From Chitinophaga oryzae (GTDB lineage Bacteria; Bacteroidota; Bacteroidia; Chitinophagales; Chitinophagaceae), in the NCBI RefSeq assembly GCF_012516375.2, contig NZ_CP051204.2, forward strand, positions 1,550,001-1,614,000: DNA of 64,000 nt, read 5' to 3'. The translations under genes were made by a program, and so were the position numbers. The notes under the pieces are model-generated. The model was not told where the DNA came from. It saw only the letters and a program-made list of their open reading frames with translations, and ran no database searches. Below, in pieces: positions 1 to 8,341 of this stretch (its first letter is position 1; every line of letters begins with the position of its first letter).

Positions 1-1732
1 TGTACGGGAGACCTATTTCTATTTCAACAATAAAAACGCTACCATTACAGACCGGGCTTCCAACTACTTCACGGACCTGTATTCCGGTGAACTGAGCGGT
101 CAGTCGGTGTTTTCCGGAAAGCTCACGCTGGATTGGGCTGCCGGCCTGGATAAATCAAAGTTCCGGTTTAAAGACCCGGGATATTATCCCATGGCCACTT
201 TCCAGCAGGCGGTCACCTACGACGGTCTCGCCGCCGACGGTAAAAAGTACCTCGCCATGGACGCCCCCGATGGAAAAGGAGATGTAATAGACGCCGTGTT
301 GCCGCATATATCGGCCAATACGCCCATCACTGCCGATGCCATGAAACTGTCGCAGGTGATCATGCTGCGCGCCACCAATTGGGAGGAAAACAAACGATTC
401 AGCTTTAATTTAAAGTATACTCTGTCAGAAAAACTCCTCCTGAAGTTCGGTGGTAAGTTCATTCATAAAGACAAAGTGGTACAGTCGCCTTACAATGTAT
501 ACATAGCAGGCATGCAGGGGGCGGCGCCATCCATGGCGGGCCTCGGCACCGAGCCCTTCCCATACAACGGCGGCTTCCTGTCTGAAATTCATTCACCCTA
601 TAACAACGTGATCATTGATCAGATGGCGCTGGGCAACCTGCAATCGCTGGTCACGCCGGAGGGCATCAGCCGGTATAAGCTGTATCCTTTCCAGGTGGAT
701 TCCGCTACCAACGCATCCGGCGCTACCAAATACTTCAACGGTGTGGAAAACGTATATGCGCTTTATGTGATGGGAGAATACAAGGTGTCCGGCAAACTGA
801 CGCTGACCGGCGGTATCCGCAACGAGTACAATAGGGTAACTTTCAACGGCAGCAAGATAAACGGCAAACAGGTGACGGCCCTTACACAGGACAACAGCTA
901 CAACGCTTTCCTGCCGATGCTGCATGTGAAATATCAGCTAACGGAGAAGGATATACTGCGACTGGCATATACCCGCAGCTTCGCCCGCGCAGATTTTAAT
1001 AACCTCAACCCCGGCACCACGCAGGACGATGCCAACAAACTCATCACCCGGGGCAATGCGGCCCTGAAACCCACGTTTGCCAATAACTTCGACCTGATGG
1101 CAGAACACTATTTCGGCGGTATCGGCATGGTCAATATAGGCGCTTTCTATAAAAAGCTGACAGACCTGGTATATACCAACCAATCTTCCGAAAACATCAA
1201 CGGCATTCAATATACCGTGAGCGAACCGCAGAACCTGCAAGGCGCCTGGCTGGCGGGTATCGAAGCGGGGTTTGTGAAAAGATTCACCGGCCTGCCCGGC
1301 TTCTGGAAAGGTTTCGGCGTAGATGTCAACTACACCTACACGGATTCCCGTGTGAAAATCCCCCGGTTTGTGAACAGCGAAAAGGTGGAAGACAACAGCG
1401 TAATCCCCAAACAGGCCAAACACATCTTCAACGCCTCGCTGCTGTATGAATACGGAAAAGTAATGGCGCGGATAGCGGGTAACTATAAAGGCAAATACCT
1501 GGACGTGATCCGTCAGGCTGCCGGTCCGGACCACTACCGCTGGTATGCGGAGAACTTTACGGTCGACTTTTCCGCTTCCTGCGCCATCGCGCCGAAAATC
1601 AGGGCATTCCTCGAACTGAATAATATCACCAACGCGCCGGTACGTTACTACCACGGTACCTTCGATCGTGTGGAGCAAGCCGAATGGTATTCGCTCCGCG
1701 GACAGATAGGCGTGAGCGTTAAAATTTTCTAA
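1..1732 (+). CDS. TonB-dependent outer membrane receptor, C-terminal part
   Basis: The reading frame is open from the first bases of the window, so the N-terminal signal, plug and early barrel are missing. What remains (about 577 residues) is a TonB-dependent beta-barrel: alternating Tyr/Phe-rich strands, a typical segment 'TRSFARADFNNLNPG', and a terminal aromatic residue (ends in KIF) as expected for BAM-dependent insertion. The style resembles the TonB-Xanth-Caul type of receptor rather than SusC. The downstream phospholipase C-like gene starts 19 bp later on the same strand, so both are probably co-transcribed and may act on the same substrate. The substrate cannot be read from the sequence. 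Confidence 0.9.
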   Translation, partial: VRETYFYFNNKNATITDRASNYFTDLYSGELSGQSVFSGKLTLDWAAGLDKSKFRFKDPGYYPMATFQQAVTYDGLAADGKKYLAMDAPDGKGDVIDAVLPHISANTPITADAMKLSQVIMLRATNWEENKRFSFNLKYTLSEKLLLKFGGKFIHKDKVVQSPYNVYIAGMQGAAPSMAGLGTEPFPYNGGFLSEIHSPYNNVIIDQMALGNLQSLVTPEGISRYKLYPFQVDSATNASGATKYFNGVENVYALYVMGEYKVSGKLTLTGGIRNEYNRVTFNGSKINGKQVTALTQDNSYNAFLPMLHVKYQLTEKDILRLAYTRSFARADFNNLNPGTTQDDANKLITRGNAALKPTFANNFDLMAEHYFGGIGMVNIGAFYKKLTDLVYTNQSSENINGIQYTVSEPQNLQGAWLAGIEAGFVKRFTGLPGFWKGFGVDVNYTYTDSRVKIPRFVNSEKVEDNSVIPKQAKHIFNASLLYEYGKVMARIAGNYKGKYLDVIRQAAGPDHYRWYAENFTVDFSASCAIAPKIRAFLELNNITNAPVRYYHGTFDRVEQAEWYSLRGQIGVSVKIF

Positions 1733-1751
1733 AGACAAAAAACGATTAACG

Positions 1752-2939
1752 ATGAAGACAATGATGACCCGGGCATTGGGAACAATGCTGCTGGCCTGCG
1801 CCACCACCATTTGCGGCGCACAGTCGCTGGACAGGCTCAAAATAAACCAGGTGCAGGTACTGGGCACCCATAACAGTTACGCCCGTCCGGTGGATGCTGC
1901 TGTACTGGCTTTAGTAGATCCCATCTTTGAAAAAATGGGAGAGACCTTCATGAAAAGCATGCCGGAAGACCAGCTGGCCGCTTTCCGGGAGTTTCATCCC
2001 AATACGGTGAAAATGAGCGAAGGATTACGTTATAATCATCCGCCGTTTGACGTGCAGCTGGATGCCGGTATCAGGAGCATCGAGATAGATGTGTATAACG
2101 ATCCTTCCGGTAACCGTTTTAATCGTCCTGCCGCCTACCAGGTGCTGCGGCAAAAAGGCGTGACGGACCTGGCGCCCTTTGATACCACGGACCTGGACAA
2201 GCCCGGCTTCAAAGTATTGCATATGGCGGATATAGATTTCCGTACGCACTATACCACTTTCAAAGGTGCGCTGGCTGCCATGCGTTCCTGGTCCGACGCA
2301 CACCCCGGCCACTTTCCTGTCTATGTGATGATCGAAGCAAAAGACAAAGGTATCCCGTTGTTCCCCGGTTCCGCAGCGGTACTGCCGTTTGACGAAAAGG
2401 CTTTTGATGCGCTGGACCAGGAGGTGATTGGGCAATTGGGCAGGGACAAACTGATCACGCCCGACGATGTGCGTGGCCAGTTTCCTACGCTGCGCGAGGC
2501 TGTGCTGGCGAAAAACTGGCCGACCGTAAAAGCCGCCCGCGGGAAATTTATTTTCCTGCTGCTGCCTTCCACCGCGGGTATGGACCTCGCTTCCGACTAT
2601 GTTAAAAACAGGCCTAATCTGGAAGGCCGGGTCATGTTTATGCAGTCGAAGCCACAAGACAGCTATGCGGCGTTTTTACTGCTGGACAACGCCATCATGC
2701 GTCAGCAGGAGATACAGCAGGCAGTGAAGCAGGGTTTTTTGGTAAGGACCCGTTCCGATATTGAAACCTATGAGGCGAAAGTGAATGACCATACCCGCGC
2801 GGAGGCGGCGTTTAAAAGCGGCGCGCAGGTTATCTCCACCGATTTCTTCCGGCCGGGCAATGGCTACGGCACCCCGTATTTTGTAACCCTGCCGGGAGGC
2901 GGGGAGGCAAGGCCCAATCCGGTGAATGCCCGTAGATAA
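1752..2939 (+). CDS. Secreted Ca2+-dependent PI-PLC-like phosphodiesterase
   Basis: A 395-residue protein with a Sec signal peptide (about residues 1-23, ending CGAQ). It matches the Ca2+-dependent phosphoinositide phospholipase C family (PLC-type TIM barrel): 'VLGTHNSY' with candidate catalytic His40, the acid pair in 'SIEIDVY' (Glu111, Asp113), and a second His in 'LHMADID' (His157). These enzymes cleave glycerophosphodiester or inositol lipid head groups outside the cytoplasm. Its position directly after a TonB-receptor gene suggests that the receptor imports a product of the reaction, which is inference. Substrate specificity is not readable. Confidence 0.82.
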   Translation: MKTMMTRALGTMLLACATTICGAQSLDRLKINQVQVLGTHNSYARPVDAAVLALVDPIFEKMGETFMKSMPEDQLAAFREFHPNTVKMSEGLRYNHPPFDVQLDAGIRSIEIDVYNDPSGNRFNRPAAYQVLRQKGVTDLAPFDTTDLDKPGFKVLHMADIDFRTHYTTFKGALAAMRSWSDAHPGHFPVYVMIEAKDKGIPLFPGSAAVLPFDEKAFDALDQEVIGQLGRDKLITPDDVRGQFPTLREAVLAKNWPTVKAARGKFIFLLLPSTAGMDLASDYVKNRPNLEGRVMFMQSKPQDSYAAFLLLDNAIMRQQEIQQAVKQGFLVRTRSDIETYEAKVNDHTRAEAAFKSGAQVISTDFFRPGNGYGTPYFVTLPGGGEARPNPVNARR

Positions 2940-2961
2940 TCACGGTTTGTTTCTTTGACGG

Positions 2962-2997
2962 CAGCATAACTTCTCCGGAAGTTATGCTGTTGTTTTT
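2962..2997 (+). terminator. Rho-independent terminator between convergent genes
   Basis: A 12-bp perfect stem (CAGCATAACTTC / GAAGTTATGCTG) with a TCCG loop, followed by TTGTTTTTG. It lies 23 bp after the phospholipase gene and partly abuts the end of the convergent AlkD-like gene. Confidence 0.8.
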
Positions 2998-3794
2998 GTA
3001 ATGGTGCGGAGGGCTTTTTTGACGATGTAGGCGGTCGCTTTGCTGTTGCTTTCCTGCTGCCAGCGTTGACAGAGCGCCTGTACAAAGTCGGGTCGTGTTT
3101 TACCGGCGTCATTGAGCCAGTTGCCCACACTGTCCTGCACATACCGGGCTTCGTCTGCCTTTAGCGGTTCCAGTATCGCCAATGCCTGTTCGGGTTCTTT
3201 TTTGAGGGTTTCTATATGTTCGCACCATACGCCTCTGGGCCTGGTCGCTTCTGTGGCAAATCTTCTGATGTTAGGATTGATGTGTGTGGTCCAGGCGGAT
3301 AATAAAGTGACGCTTTCTTCTATATGCGCGGCAATGCCCGGCCGGACGGCCATCCAGCAGATTTCTCTTACTCCGAAATGATCATCGGCCGCAAAGGGCT
3401 GGATGTGTTGCAGCTTTTCTGTCAGCGATAGCGCCGGATGGCGGCCGATGGTATACGTGGCCCAGCACCGTACCATGTCGGCCGGATGGTGCATGATTTT
3501 TTTCAGCAGTTCCTGGTCTTTGTGAGTGGTGGCCAGTGATAGCAGGGTGGTCCCGATAACTTCGTTGAGGGTATTGACGGTCTGCTTTTTCAGCTGGTCA
3601 GCAGCAGACAGTACGGGCATCAGGTACTGCGGCCGGCCCAGCTGTTGCAGGATGTGGGCCAGCAGTGCCCGCTGGTCTACGGCCAGCCATTCGGTGAGGT
3701 TGACAGAGGATGTTTCTCCGCTGTTTAGCTGGCGTTGTATTTCCGGCGTGATGTCTTTGGCAGATCTGGCGCCTTTGCGGGTCGGTTTGTTCAT
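2982..3794 (-). CDS. DNA alkylation repair protein, AlkD-like HEAT fold
   Basis: About 270 residues from the chosen start at 3794 (MNKPTRKGARS). An in-frame ATG 60 bp upstream is possible but adds a Cys-rich, unlikely N-terminus. Helical HEAT-like repeats run through the protein, and the segment 'RFATEATRPRGVWCEHI' is a hallmark of the AlkD-like DNA alkylation repair family. Family members excise or bind alkylated bases such as N3- or N7-alkylpurines. The gene is divergent from an HxlR regulator across a 116-bp gap, which makes regulation by that factor possible but unproven. Confidence 0.8.
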   Translation of the reverse strand: MNKPTRKGARSAKDITPEIQRQLNSGETSSVNLTEWLAVDQRALLAHILQQLGRPQYLMPVLSAADQLKKQTVNTLNEVIGTTLLSLATTHKDQELLKKIMHHPADMVRCWATYTIGRHPALSLTEKLQHIQPFAADDHFGVREICWMAVRPGIAAHIEESVTLLSAWTTHINPNIRRFATEATRPRGVWCEHIETLKKEPEQALAILEPLKADEARYVQDSVGNWLNDAGKTRPDFVQALCQRWQQESNSKATAYIVKKALRTITKTTA

Positions 3795-3910
3795 GTTTGT
3801 AAAAATGAATAATATGCAGGCAGGCCTGTTGTTTCCGCAAAGGTGAGGAAACAAATGCAGGCGGACAATACCGCATATTTTTATCCCATAGGGACAAAAA
3901 AGTCAATTTT

Positions 3911-4252
3911 ATGAAGACAAAGGACCGTGTTATTGAAGAAAAGATTTGTCCATTGGAATTTGCTGTTAATGCTATCAGCGGAAAGTGGAAGATCCCTATC
4001 GTGTGGCAGATCAATGAAGGGAAAAAGCGGCCCAGCGAGTTTTTGCGGGGTATCGGCAATGTAGACAGGCGGGTACTTAACCAGCAGTTGAAAGAGCTGG
4101 AGGCGGCAGGTATCATATCCCGCGAAAGTTTTAATGAAGTGCCGCCCAGGGTGGAGTACCGGCTTACCGCGCTGGGAGAGGAGCTGGTAAAAGTGTTATG
4201 GCAGCTGAATGATTGGGGAGACTTGCTATTACAGCAATCGGCAAAAATATAA
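3911..4252 (+). CDS. HxlR-family transcriptional regulator
   Basis: A 113-residue winged-helix protein with the complete HxlR pattern: an N-terminal Cys ('KICPLEFAVNAISGKWK'), 'RRVLNQQLKELEAAGIISRE' as recognition region, and 'PPRVEYRLTALGEEL' as wing. HxlR proteins are small dimers that often sense redox or aldehyde stress through the N-terminal Cys. The gene is divergent from the AlkD-like gene, so that gene and its own promoter are the obvious first targets to test. Confidence 0.9.
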   Translation: MKTKDRVIEEKICPLEFAVNAISGKWKIPIVWQINEGKKRPSEFLRGIGNVDRRVLNQQLKELEAAGIISRESFNEVPPRVEYRLTALGEELVKVLWQLNDWGDLLLQQSAKI

Positions 4253-4271
4253 CGGTCATGCCTGTGTTCCC

Positions 4272-4304
4272 AAAGGAGCTGCTGACCATTGGCAGGCTCC
4301 TTTT
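4272..4304 (+). terminator. Probable terminator after the HxlR gene
   Basis: Arms AAAGGAGC (4272-4279) and GCTCCTTT (4296-4303) are followed by T and then ACAGG. The T tract is part of the stem, so strength is uncertain. Confidence 0.5.
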
Positions 4305-4315
4305 ACAGGGATAAG

Positions 4316-4348
4316 CACCGTAAATCGCTATGGGTAAGGGTTACGGTG
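4316..4348. repeat. Inverted repeat CACCGTAA / TTACGGTG
   Basis: Perfect 8-bp arms (4316-4323 and 4341-4348) separated by 17 bp, lying 160 bp upstream of the favoured DUF1266 start. There is no T tract, so an operator is more likely than a terminator. No partner regulator is identified. Confidence 0.45.
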
Positions 4349-4507
4349 GCCCTATAAGGAATGGCTATTTTGTGTTATATCTATTCAAATAATTGATAGT
4401 CAGGTGAAAAGGTGGGGTTGCCTCACAAAAAGGTTTTTGGTTATAACAACGGGAATGTCTATCTTGTATCAGAATACGCATACGACCATACCCAAAAACC
4501 ATTTCCC

Positions 4508-5404
4508 ATGAATTCCCAGCAGTATATGGAACTGTACTGGCGACAACTGAAGAATCTGGGCCTGAGCAACGAGATGATTAACCTGTACCGCCAGCAGATG
4601 GAACAGTCGATGAATACGGCTGACCAACTTCTTCCATTTGCGGAAAACATCAAACAGTTTAATCAGTTTTTTACCGGCGACGATGCCGATGAAGAAGCGC
4701 TTAGCCGGGAGCCCGAAACAGTGTTGCTGAGTAAAACCAGCTTACTAACGCAGGAACAGCAATGGGCCGTAGCCTGTGGCGCCGATCTGGCTTTCCTCAA
4801 CGGCCAATACCTCAACGACATTACCACCGGTATTTCCAAACAGGAATGCCGGCAGCTGCTTTCCGAATGGTGGGACATTGACAGTCCGGAAGAACTGAAC
4901 GAGATGTTCGCATGGCTCCGGGAGAGCGGCCACAGAATTGACTATGACATCATTCTACAGGCTATCAGCAGCGTGTCCATGAAAGAAAGCAAAGCCTTTC
5001 TGCGGGAATACATTGCGGCCAACGAGCTGGAAGAAGCCGTGGTGATGGAGCGCCTGCGCAATACCCGCGATGCGCTGGAACTGTTCCGCAGCAAACAGCT
5101 CATCCACGACAAGCTGCAGCCGGATATGCTGATATGGGATTTCGCCCGTATCATCAACCTGTCCAGGGCTGGCTTTGACGCAGGCTATATCGGGTATGAT
5201 GAGGCGTTGGAGCAGATCATGGCCTGCGTGCCGGTGATCAGGCGTACCTACAGTTCATGGAAACACCTGTCGCTCTCGTATCAGTTTGCCCGCTGCGTAT
5301 GGAACGGCGTGGAGCAGGACAGCTTCCAGGCGTTGCAAAACAATATGAATTACCTGTTGCAGGCGCCGGACAGCCCCTGGGTGAGGCTGCCCTGGAAGGC
5401 ATAG
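4508..5404 (+). CDS. DUF1266 family protein
   Basis: A soluble protein of about 298 residues. The C-terminal half fits DUF1266 (YbeR/YbeU type): 'WDIDSPEELNEMFAWLRESGH', then 'IWDFARIINLSRAGFDAGYI' and 'YSSWKHLSLSYQFARCVWNG'. The function of the family is unknown. I prefer the ATG at 4508 (MNSQQYMELYW). A GTG at 4412 in the same frame would add 32 residues and cannot be excluded. No signal peptide is visible. It is convergent with the ROK gene with only 2 bp between the stops, so transcripts must overlap. Confidence 0.75.
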   Translation: MNSQQYMELYWRQLKNLGLSNEMINLYRQQMEQSMNTADQLLPFAENIKQFNQFFTGDDADEEALSREPETVLLSKTSLLTQEQQWAVACGADLAFLNGQYLNDITTGISKQECRQLLSEWWDIDSPEELNEMFAWLRESGHRIDYDIILQAISSVSMKESKAFLREYIAANELEEAVVMERLRNTRDALELFRSKQLIHDKLQPDMLIWDFARIINLSRAGFDAGYIGYDEALEQIMACVPVIRRTYSSWKHLSLSYQFARCVWNGVEQDSFQALQNNMNYLLQAPDSPWVRLPWKA

Positions 5405-5406
5405 CC

Positions 5407-6636
5407 CTATAACATATCAAACAGTTTATTACGGGCCAGCAGGGAGGCGCCAATCACGCCGGCCCTGCTGCCCAGTTTGGACAGCTTGTACTGCGTGTCA
5501 TTATTGACAAGGCTCAGCGAATATTTATTGATAGCGCTCCGTAAAGGCAGGAAAATAGTCTCCCCTGTAGCAGACAACGCCCCTCCCAGGATAATCAGCT
5601 CCGGATTATACAGGTTGATCAGGATGGCAATGCCCTTGCCCAGTTTCTCACCGATGGCGGCAATCAGCTCTATGGCCAGTGTGTCGTCGTGATTGGCGGC
5701 ATCCAGGATATCTTCCAGCGTAATATCTTTTACCGGTATTTTCCGGGTGATGCCTGAAGTAGCCCCTTCAGACAGCCGTTGTTTGAACTGCCGTACCAGC
5801 GCCTGCCCGGACGTTTCGGTTTCCAGGCATCCTTTCTTTCCGCAGTGGCAGAGGATCTCGTTTTCAAAAAAGGGAATATGCCCAAACTCACCGGCGAAAC
5901 CGGATTTGCCGTAATACAGCTCCCCGTTGATCATAACGCCCAGGGCTATACCGTAATCGGCGTTGATGAAGATCACGTTCTTTTCATTCTTCACAACACC
6001 GTTGCAGAACTCGCCGTAGGCCATGGACCGGGAGTCGTTTTCCACATAGGTTTTAACGCCCAGTTTACTTTCTATGATGCGGGTAAGCGGTTCTTCATTG
6101 AAATAAAAGTAGCTGTAACTGTAGCCGGTGCGGTAGTTGATACGGCCGGACAGGTTGATGCAGATACTGGATATCTTTTTGGCGGCGCCTTTCAGTTCTT
6201 TGATGAACTGGCTGATCAGCCGGCAAAGCTCGTCCAGCGATGCGGCCGTGTTGCTCAGCTCGTAAGGGATTTTTTCCTGGAATTTTACCAGCTCCTTCTG
6301 GAAGTTGAGCAGGCCGATGTTGATGTGATTGTTTTTGACCTCCACGCCCAGGAAAAACAGGGAGTTGGATTCCAGCCCATACAGGTTGGGCCTGCGGCCG
6401 ACGGTGGATTCTGTTTTGCCGTAGTCCTTTACCAGTCCGGCTTCCATCAGTTCGTTGATCAGTTCTGCTATCTTGGGGGAACTCACATTCAGCACCTTGC
6501 TCAGGTCGGCGATGGTGGTGCTGCCCTGGTTGGCAAACCATGACAGGATGCTTTTCTTCAGCTGGAGGTTTTTATAAGCAACGCCGGTTATCTCCTCGTT
6601 ATACAGATCCGTGAGAAATGAATTATTTCTTGCCAT
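5407..6636 (-). CDS. ROK-family transcriptional repressor or sugar kinase-like regulator
   Basis: About 409 residues from the chosen start MARNNSFLTDLYN. An N-terminal winged helix ('TIADLSKVLNVSSPKIAEL', then 'VGRRPNLYGL') precedes an ASKHA/ROK kinase-like domain. It carries the ROK zinc motif 'GHIPF...CHCGKKGCLE' and the glycine-rich 'LIILGGALS'. ROK regulators of the NagC/XylR type bind a sugar or sugar phosphate and repress uptake operons. No sugar operon adjoins it here, so its targets are unknown. Confidence 0.88.
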   Translation of the reverse strand: MARNNSFLTDLYNEEITGVAYKNLQLKKSILSWFANQGSTTIADLSKVLNVSSPKIAELINELMEAGLVKDYGKTESTVGRRPNLYGLESNSLFFLGVEVKNNHINIGLLNFQKELVKFQEKIPYELSNTAASLDELCRLISQFIKELKGAAKKISSICINLSGRINYRTGYSYSYFYFNEEPLTRIIESKLGVKTYVENDSRSMAYGEFCNGVVKNEKNVIFINADYGIALGVMINGELYYGKSGFAGEFGHIPFFENEILCHCGKKGCLETETSGQALVRQFKQRLSEGATSGITRKIPVKDITLEDILDAANHDDTLAIELIAAIGEKLGKGIAILINLYNPELIILGGALSATGETIFLPLRSAINKYSLSLVNNDTQYKLSKLGSRAGVIGASLLARNKLFDML

Positions 6637-6716
6637 GTATGGGTTGATAAAGGATTTGATAGATGATACCAAGATAATCAATTTCCCCCATTTGGTCCAT
6701 CTGCTGACCAGACAAG

Positions 6717-6741
6717 AAAAACCCCCGGTGTATACCGGGGG
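6717..6741 (-). terminator. Terminator of the USP-bestrophin operon
   Basis: Stem CCCCCGGT / ACCGGGGG (6722-6729 and 6734-6741) with a GTAT loop. On the minus strand it is followed by TTTTTCTTG. It lies 65 bp after the bestrophin stop. Confidence 0.85.
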
Positions 6742-6806
6742 AAACTATACGCTATAAATAATTACGTCCTTGTCTTAGACGTTAACTGACACATGAGCGG
6801 AATGTC

Positions 6807-7724
6807 TTACAGTACATAATACCTCCTGCCTGTTTCCAATACTTCCTCCTGTGGTTCGTACTGCTCCTGTAACAGCTGCCGCAGGTCTTTTTCAATATTG
6901 CGGGCGATGGTGGTTACCGGCGTATCTGTAGGTTTATTTTCGAACGGGTCCTGCAGGTTGATGCCCATCTTCTCTATCAGCAGGAAAGAGGAAGCGATGG
7001 CGATCACCAGCGGTATCTCCATAAAACCCAGTACATCTACCAGGGAAAAAGGCAACAGCAGGATAAAAAAGATCAGCGTAAAGTGTGTATACAGGCTGTA
7101 AGTGGCCGGGAACACGGTATTCTTGATCCTTTCGCATTTACCCATGGAATCGCACAGGCGTGACAAAGTTTCGTCCATACACACCTGCTGGTACTGGTTG
7201 ATCCAGCCGTTGTTCAGCGCTTCCTTCAGGTCTTTACCATGTAAAAGCAACATGGCAGCCGGTACATTATCATACTTCATCAAATGGTTTAACTCCCTTC
7301 TGGTGATTAACCTGTCCAACCCTTTTACCGGATCTGTTTTTCTTAGCGCCTGCCCAAGGCTGTAACACCAGGCTGCCTGCCGCTTTACAAACCGTTCCTG
7401 AAAGTGCTGCATCTCTTCTGATGGGTAGGTGGAATCCATCAGGCTCAAGACCTGCCTTGTCAGGGTACGGGAATCGTTTACGATAGCGCCCCAGATGGTC
7501 CGTGCTTCCCACCAGCGGTCATACGCCTGGTTGGAACGGAAAGCCAGCAGCAGTGATAATACGGTGCCCAGCACCATGGGCACGGCTATCGGAATACTGA
7601 TAAAGGTTAAATCAAACTGGAAATACAGTACGCTGATGGCCATGGTATACACCGCTACCAGCAACATCTCGTATTTGATTTTACCGAATACATATTTTAA
7701 GGGGATATTCTTCTTTAGTAACAT
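6807..7724 (-). CDS. Bestrophin-family (UPF0187) membrane channel protein
   Basis: A 305-residue membrane protein with the bacterial bestrophin pattern: early hydrophobic segments around 18-65, then 'LLAFRSNQAYDRWWEARTIWGAIVNDSR', the hallmark of the family, and further membrane helices near 215-245. Bacterial bestrophins form pentameric ion channels, cation-selective in the Klebsiella protein. The gene follows a universal stress-like gene by 19 bp, so both belong to one operon behind the 11-bp repeat array. A role in ion balance under stress is inference. Confidence 0.88.
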   Translation of the reverse strand: MLLKKNIPLKYVFGKIKYEMLLVAVYTMAISVLYFQFDLTFISIPIAVPMVLGTVLSLLLAFRSNQAYDRWWEARTIWGAIVNDSRTLTRQVLSLMDSTYPSEEMQHFQERFVKRQAAWCYSLGQALRKTDPVKGLDRLITRRELNHLMKYDNVPAAMLLLHGKDLKEALNNGWINQYQQVCMDETLSRLCDSMGKCERIKNTVFPATYSLYTHFTLIFFILLLPFSLVDVLGFMEIPLVIAIASSFLLIEKMGINLQDPFENKPTDTPVTTIARNIEKDLRQLLQEQYEPQEEVLETGRRYYVL

Positions 7725-7743
7725 AGCACCCTGTTTTTAAGCG

Positions 7744-8232
7744 TTATTCTGAAGCCATCAGCAGCGCGGAAATAGTGGATTTGGCTACTATTTTCCGGGT
7801 AGATCCGGTCAGCGTTGTTTTAATCAGTGGATATTTGGAAGAAGCGATCAGCCTGGCCGGATTGAAGCTTCTTTTCGAAGGACAAACAAAATCGTTGTCG
7901 GTCGGCTGCAGGATCACATCTATATTCTGCGCAAGGCAAAAGTTGCGGAACGCCACCCTGGTGTTGCCATGGAAAAATTCCACTTTCAGCTTGTTGACAG
8001 AAGAGGCATATTTATTACGGATGATCTCGCAACCATCTTTAAAGTCGGCGGTGATCAGTTCGATATGCCTGCTGTTACGGGTATACGTAATAAGGTCAAA
8101 CAATGAATCGGGCATATGCAGGGCGTGCATAAAAATGATATTCACAGCTTCGTTGGGGTAGTGGGCTACAACGCTGTGCACATATCCCAGTGAACGTATG
8201 GAGAAATCGGTCGGAATGAGTATATTTTTCAT
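7744..8232 (-). CDS. Universal stress protein-like protein
   Basis: About 162 residues from the chosen start MKNILIPTDFS; seven further in-frame residues lie upstream. The N-terminus 'KNILIPTDFSIRSLGYV' matches the first strand and helix of the USP (HUP) fold. The ATP-binding GxxG(x9)G(S/T) motif typical of ATP-binding USPs is not recognisable in the C-terminal part, so it is probably a divergent or non-ATP-binding member. It is the first gene of an operon with bestrophin, with a TAnnTTTG element at 8253-8260 and an 11-bp repeat array upstream. Confidence 0.7.
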   Translation of the reverse strand: MKNILIPTDFSIRSLGYVHSVVAHYPNEAVNIIFMHALHMPDSLFDLITYTRNSRHIELITADFKDGCEIIRNKYASSVNKLKVEFFHGNTRVAFRNFCLAQNIDVILQPTDNDFVCPSKRSFNPARLIASSKYPLIKTTLTGSTRKIVAKSTISALLMASE

Positions 8233-8252
8233 AGCTGTTGCTTTTATGATCA

Positions 8253-8260
8253 CAAAACTA
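8253..8260 (-). promoter_or_regulatory. -7 element (TAGTTTTG) of the USP-bestrophin operon
   Basis: Exact match to TAnnTTTG on the minus strand, 20 bp upstream of the start codon. There is no TTTG at the -33 position; that place is taken by the direct-repeat array, which suggests an activator-dependent promoter. Confidence 0.6.
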
Positions 8261-8269
8261 CCAGCCGCA

Positions 8270-8335
8270 GGTTAGTAAGCGGTAAGAAGGGGGTTAAAAG
8301 GTGGTAAGAATGTGGTAAGAAAACGGTAAGAAAAG
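8270..8335 (-). repeat. Six 11-bp direct repeats (GGTAAGAANNN), likely response-regulator sites
   Basis: Units start at 8270, 8281, 8292, 8303, 8314 and 8325, exactly 11 bp apart. Four are perfect GGTAAGAA (8281, 8303, 8314, 8325) and two are degenerate (GGTTAGTA, GGTTAAAA). Head-to-tail sites with an 11-bp period are the usual binding arrangement of OmpR/PhoB-type winged-helix regulators, and such a regulator is encoded about 2 kb away. The array ends 10 bp from the -7 element of the USP-bestrophin operon. Confidence 0.85.
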
Positions 8336-8341
8336 CAGCCG

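Noticed and set aside
938..1867. 309-codon antisense frame over the TonB receptor end
   Set aside because: Lies opposite a clear receptor barrel and the start of the PI-PLC gene; no homology pattern.
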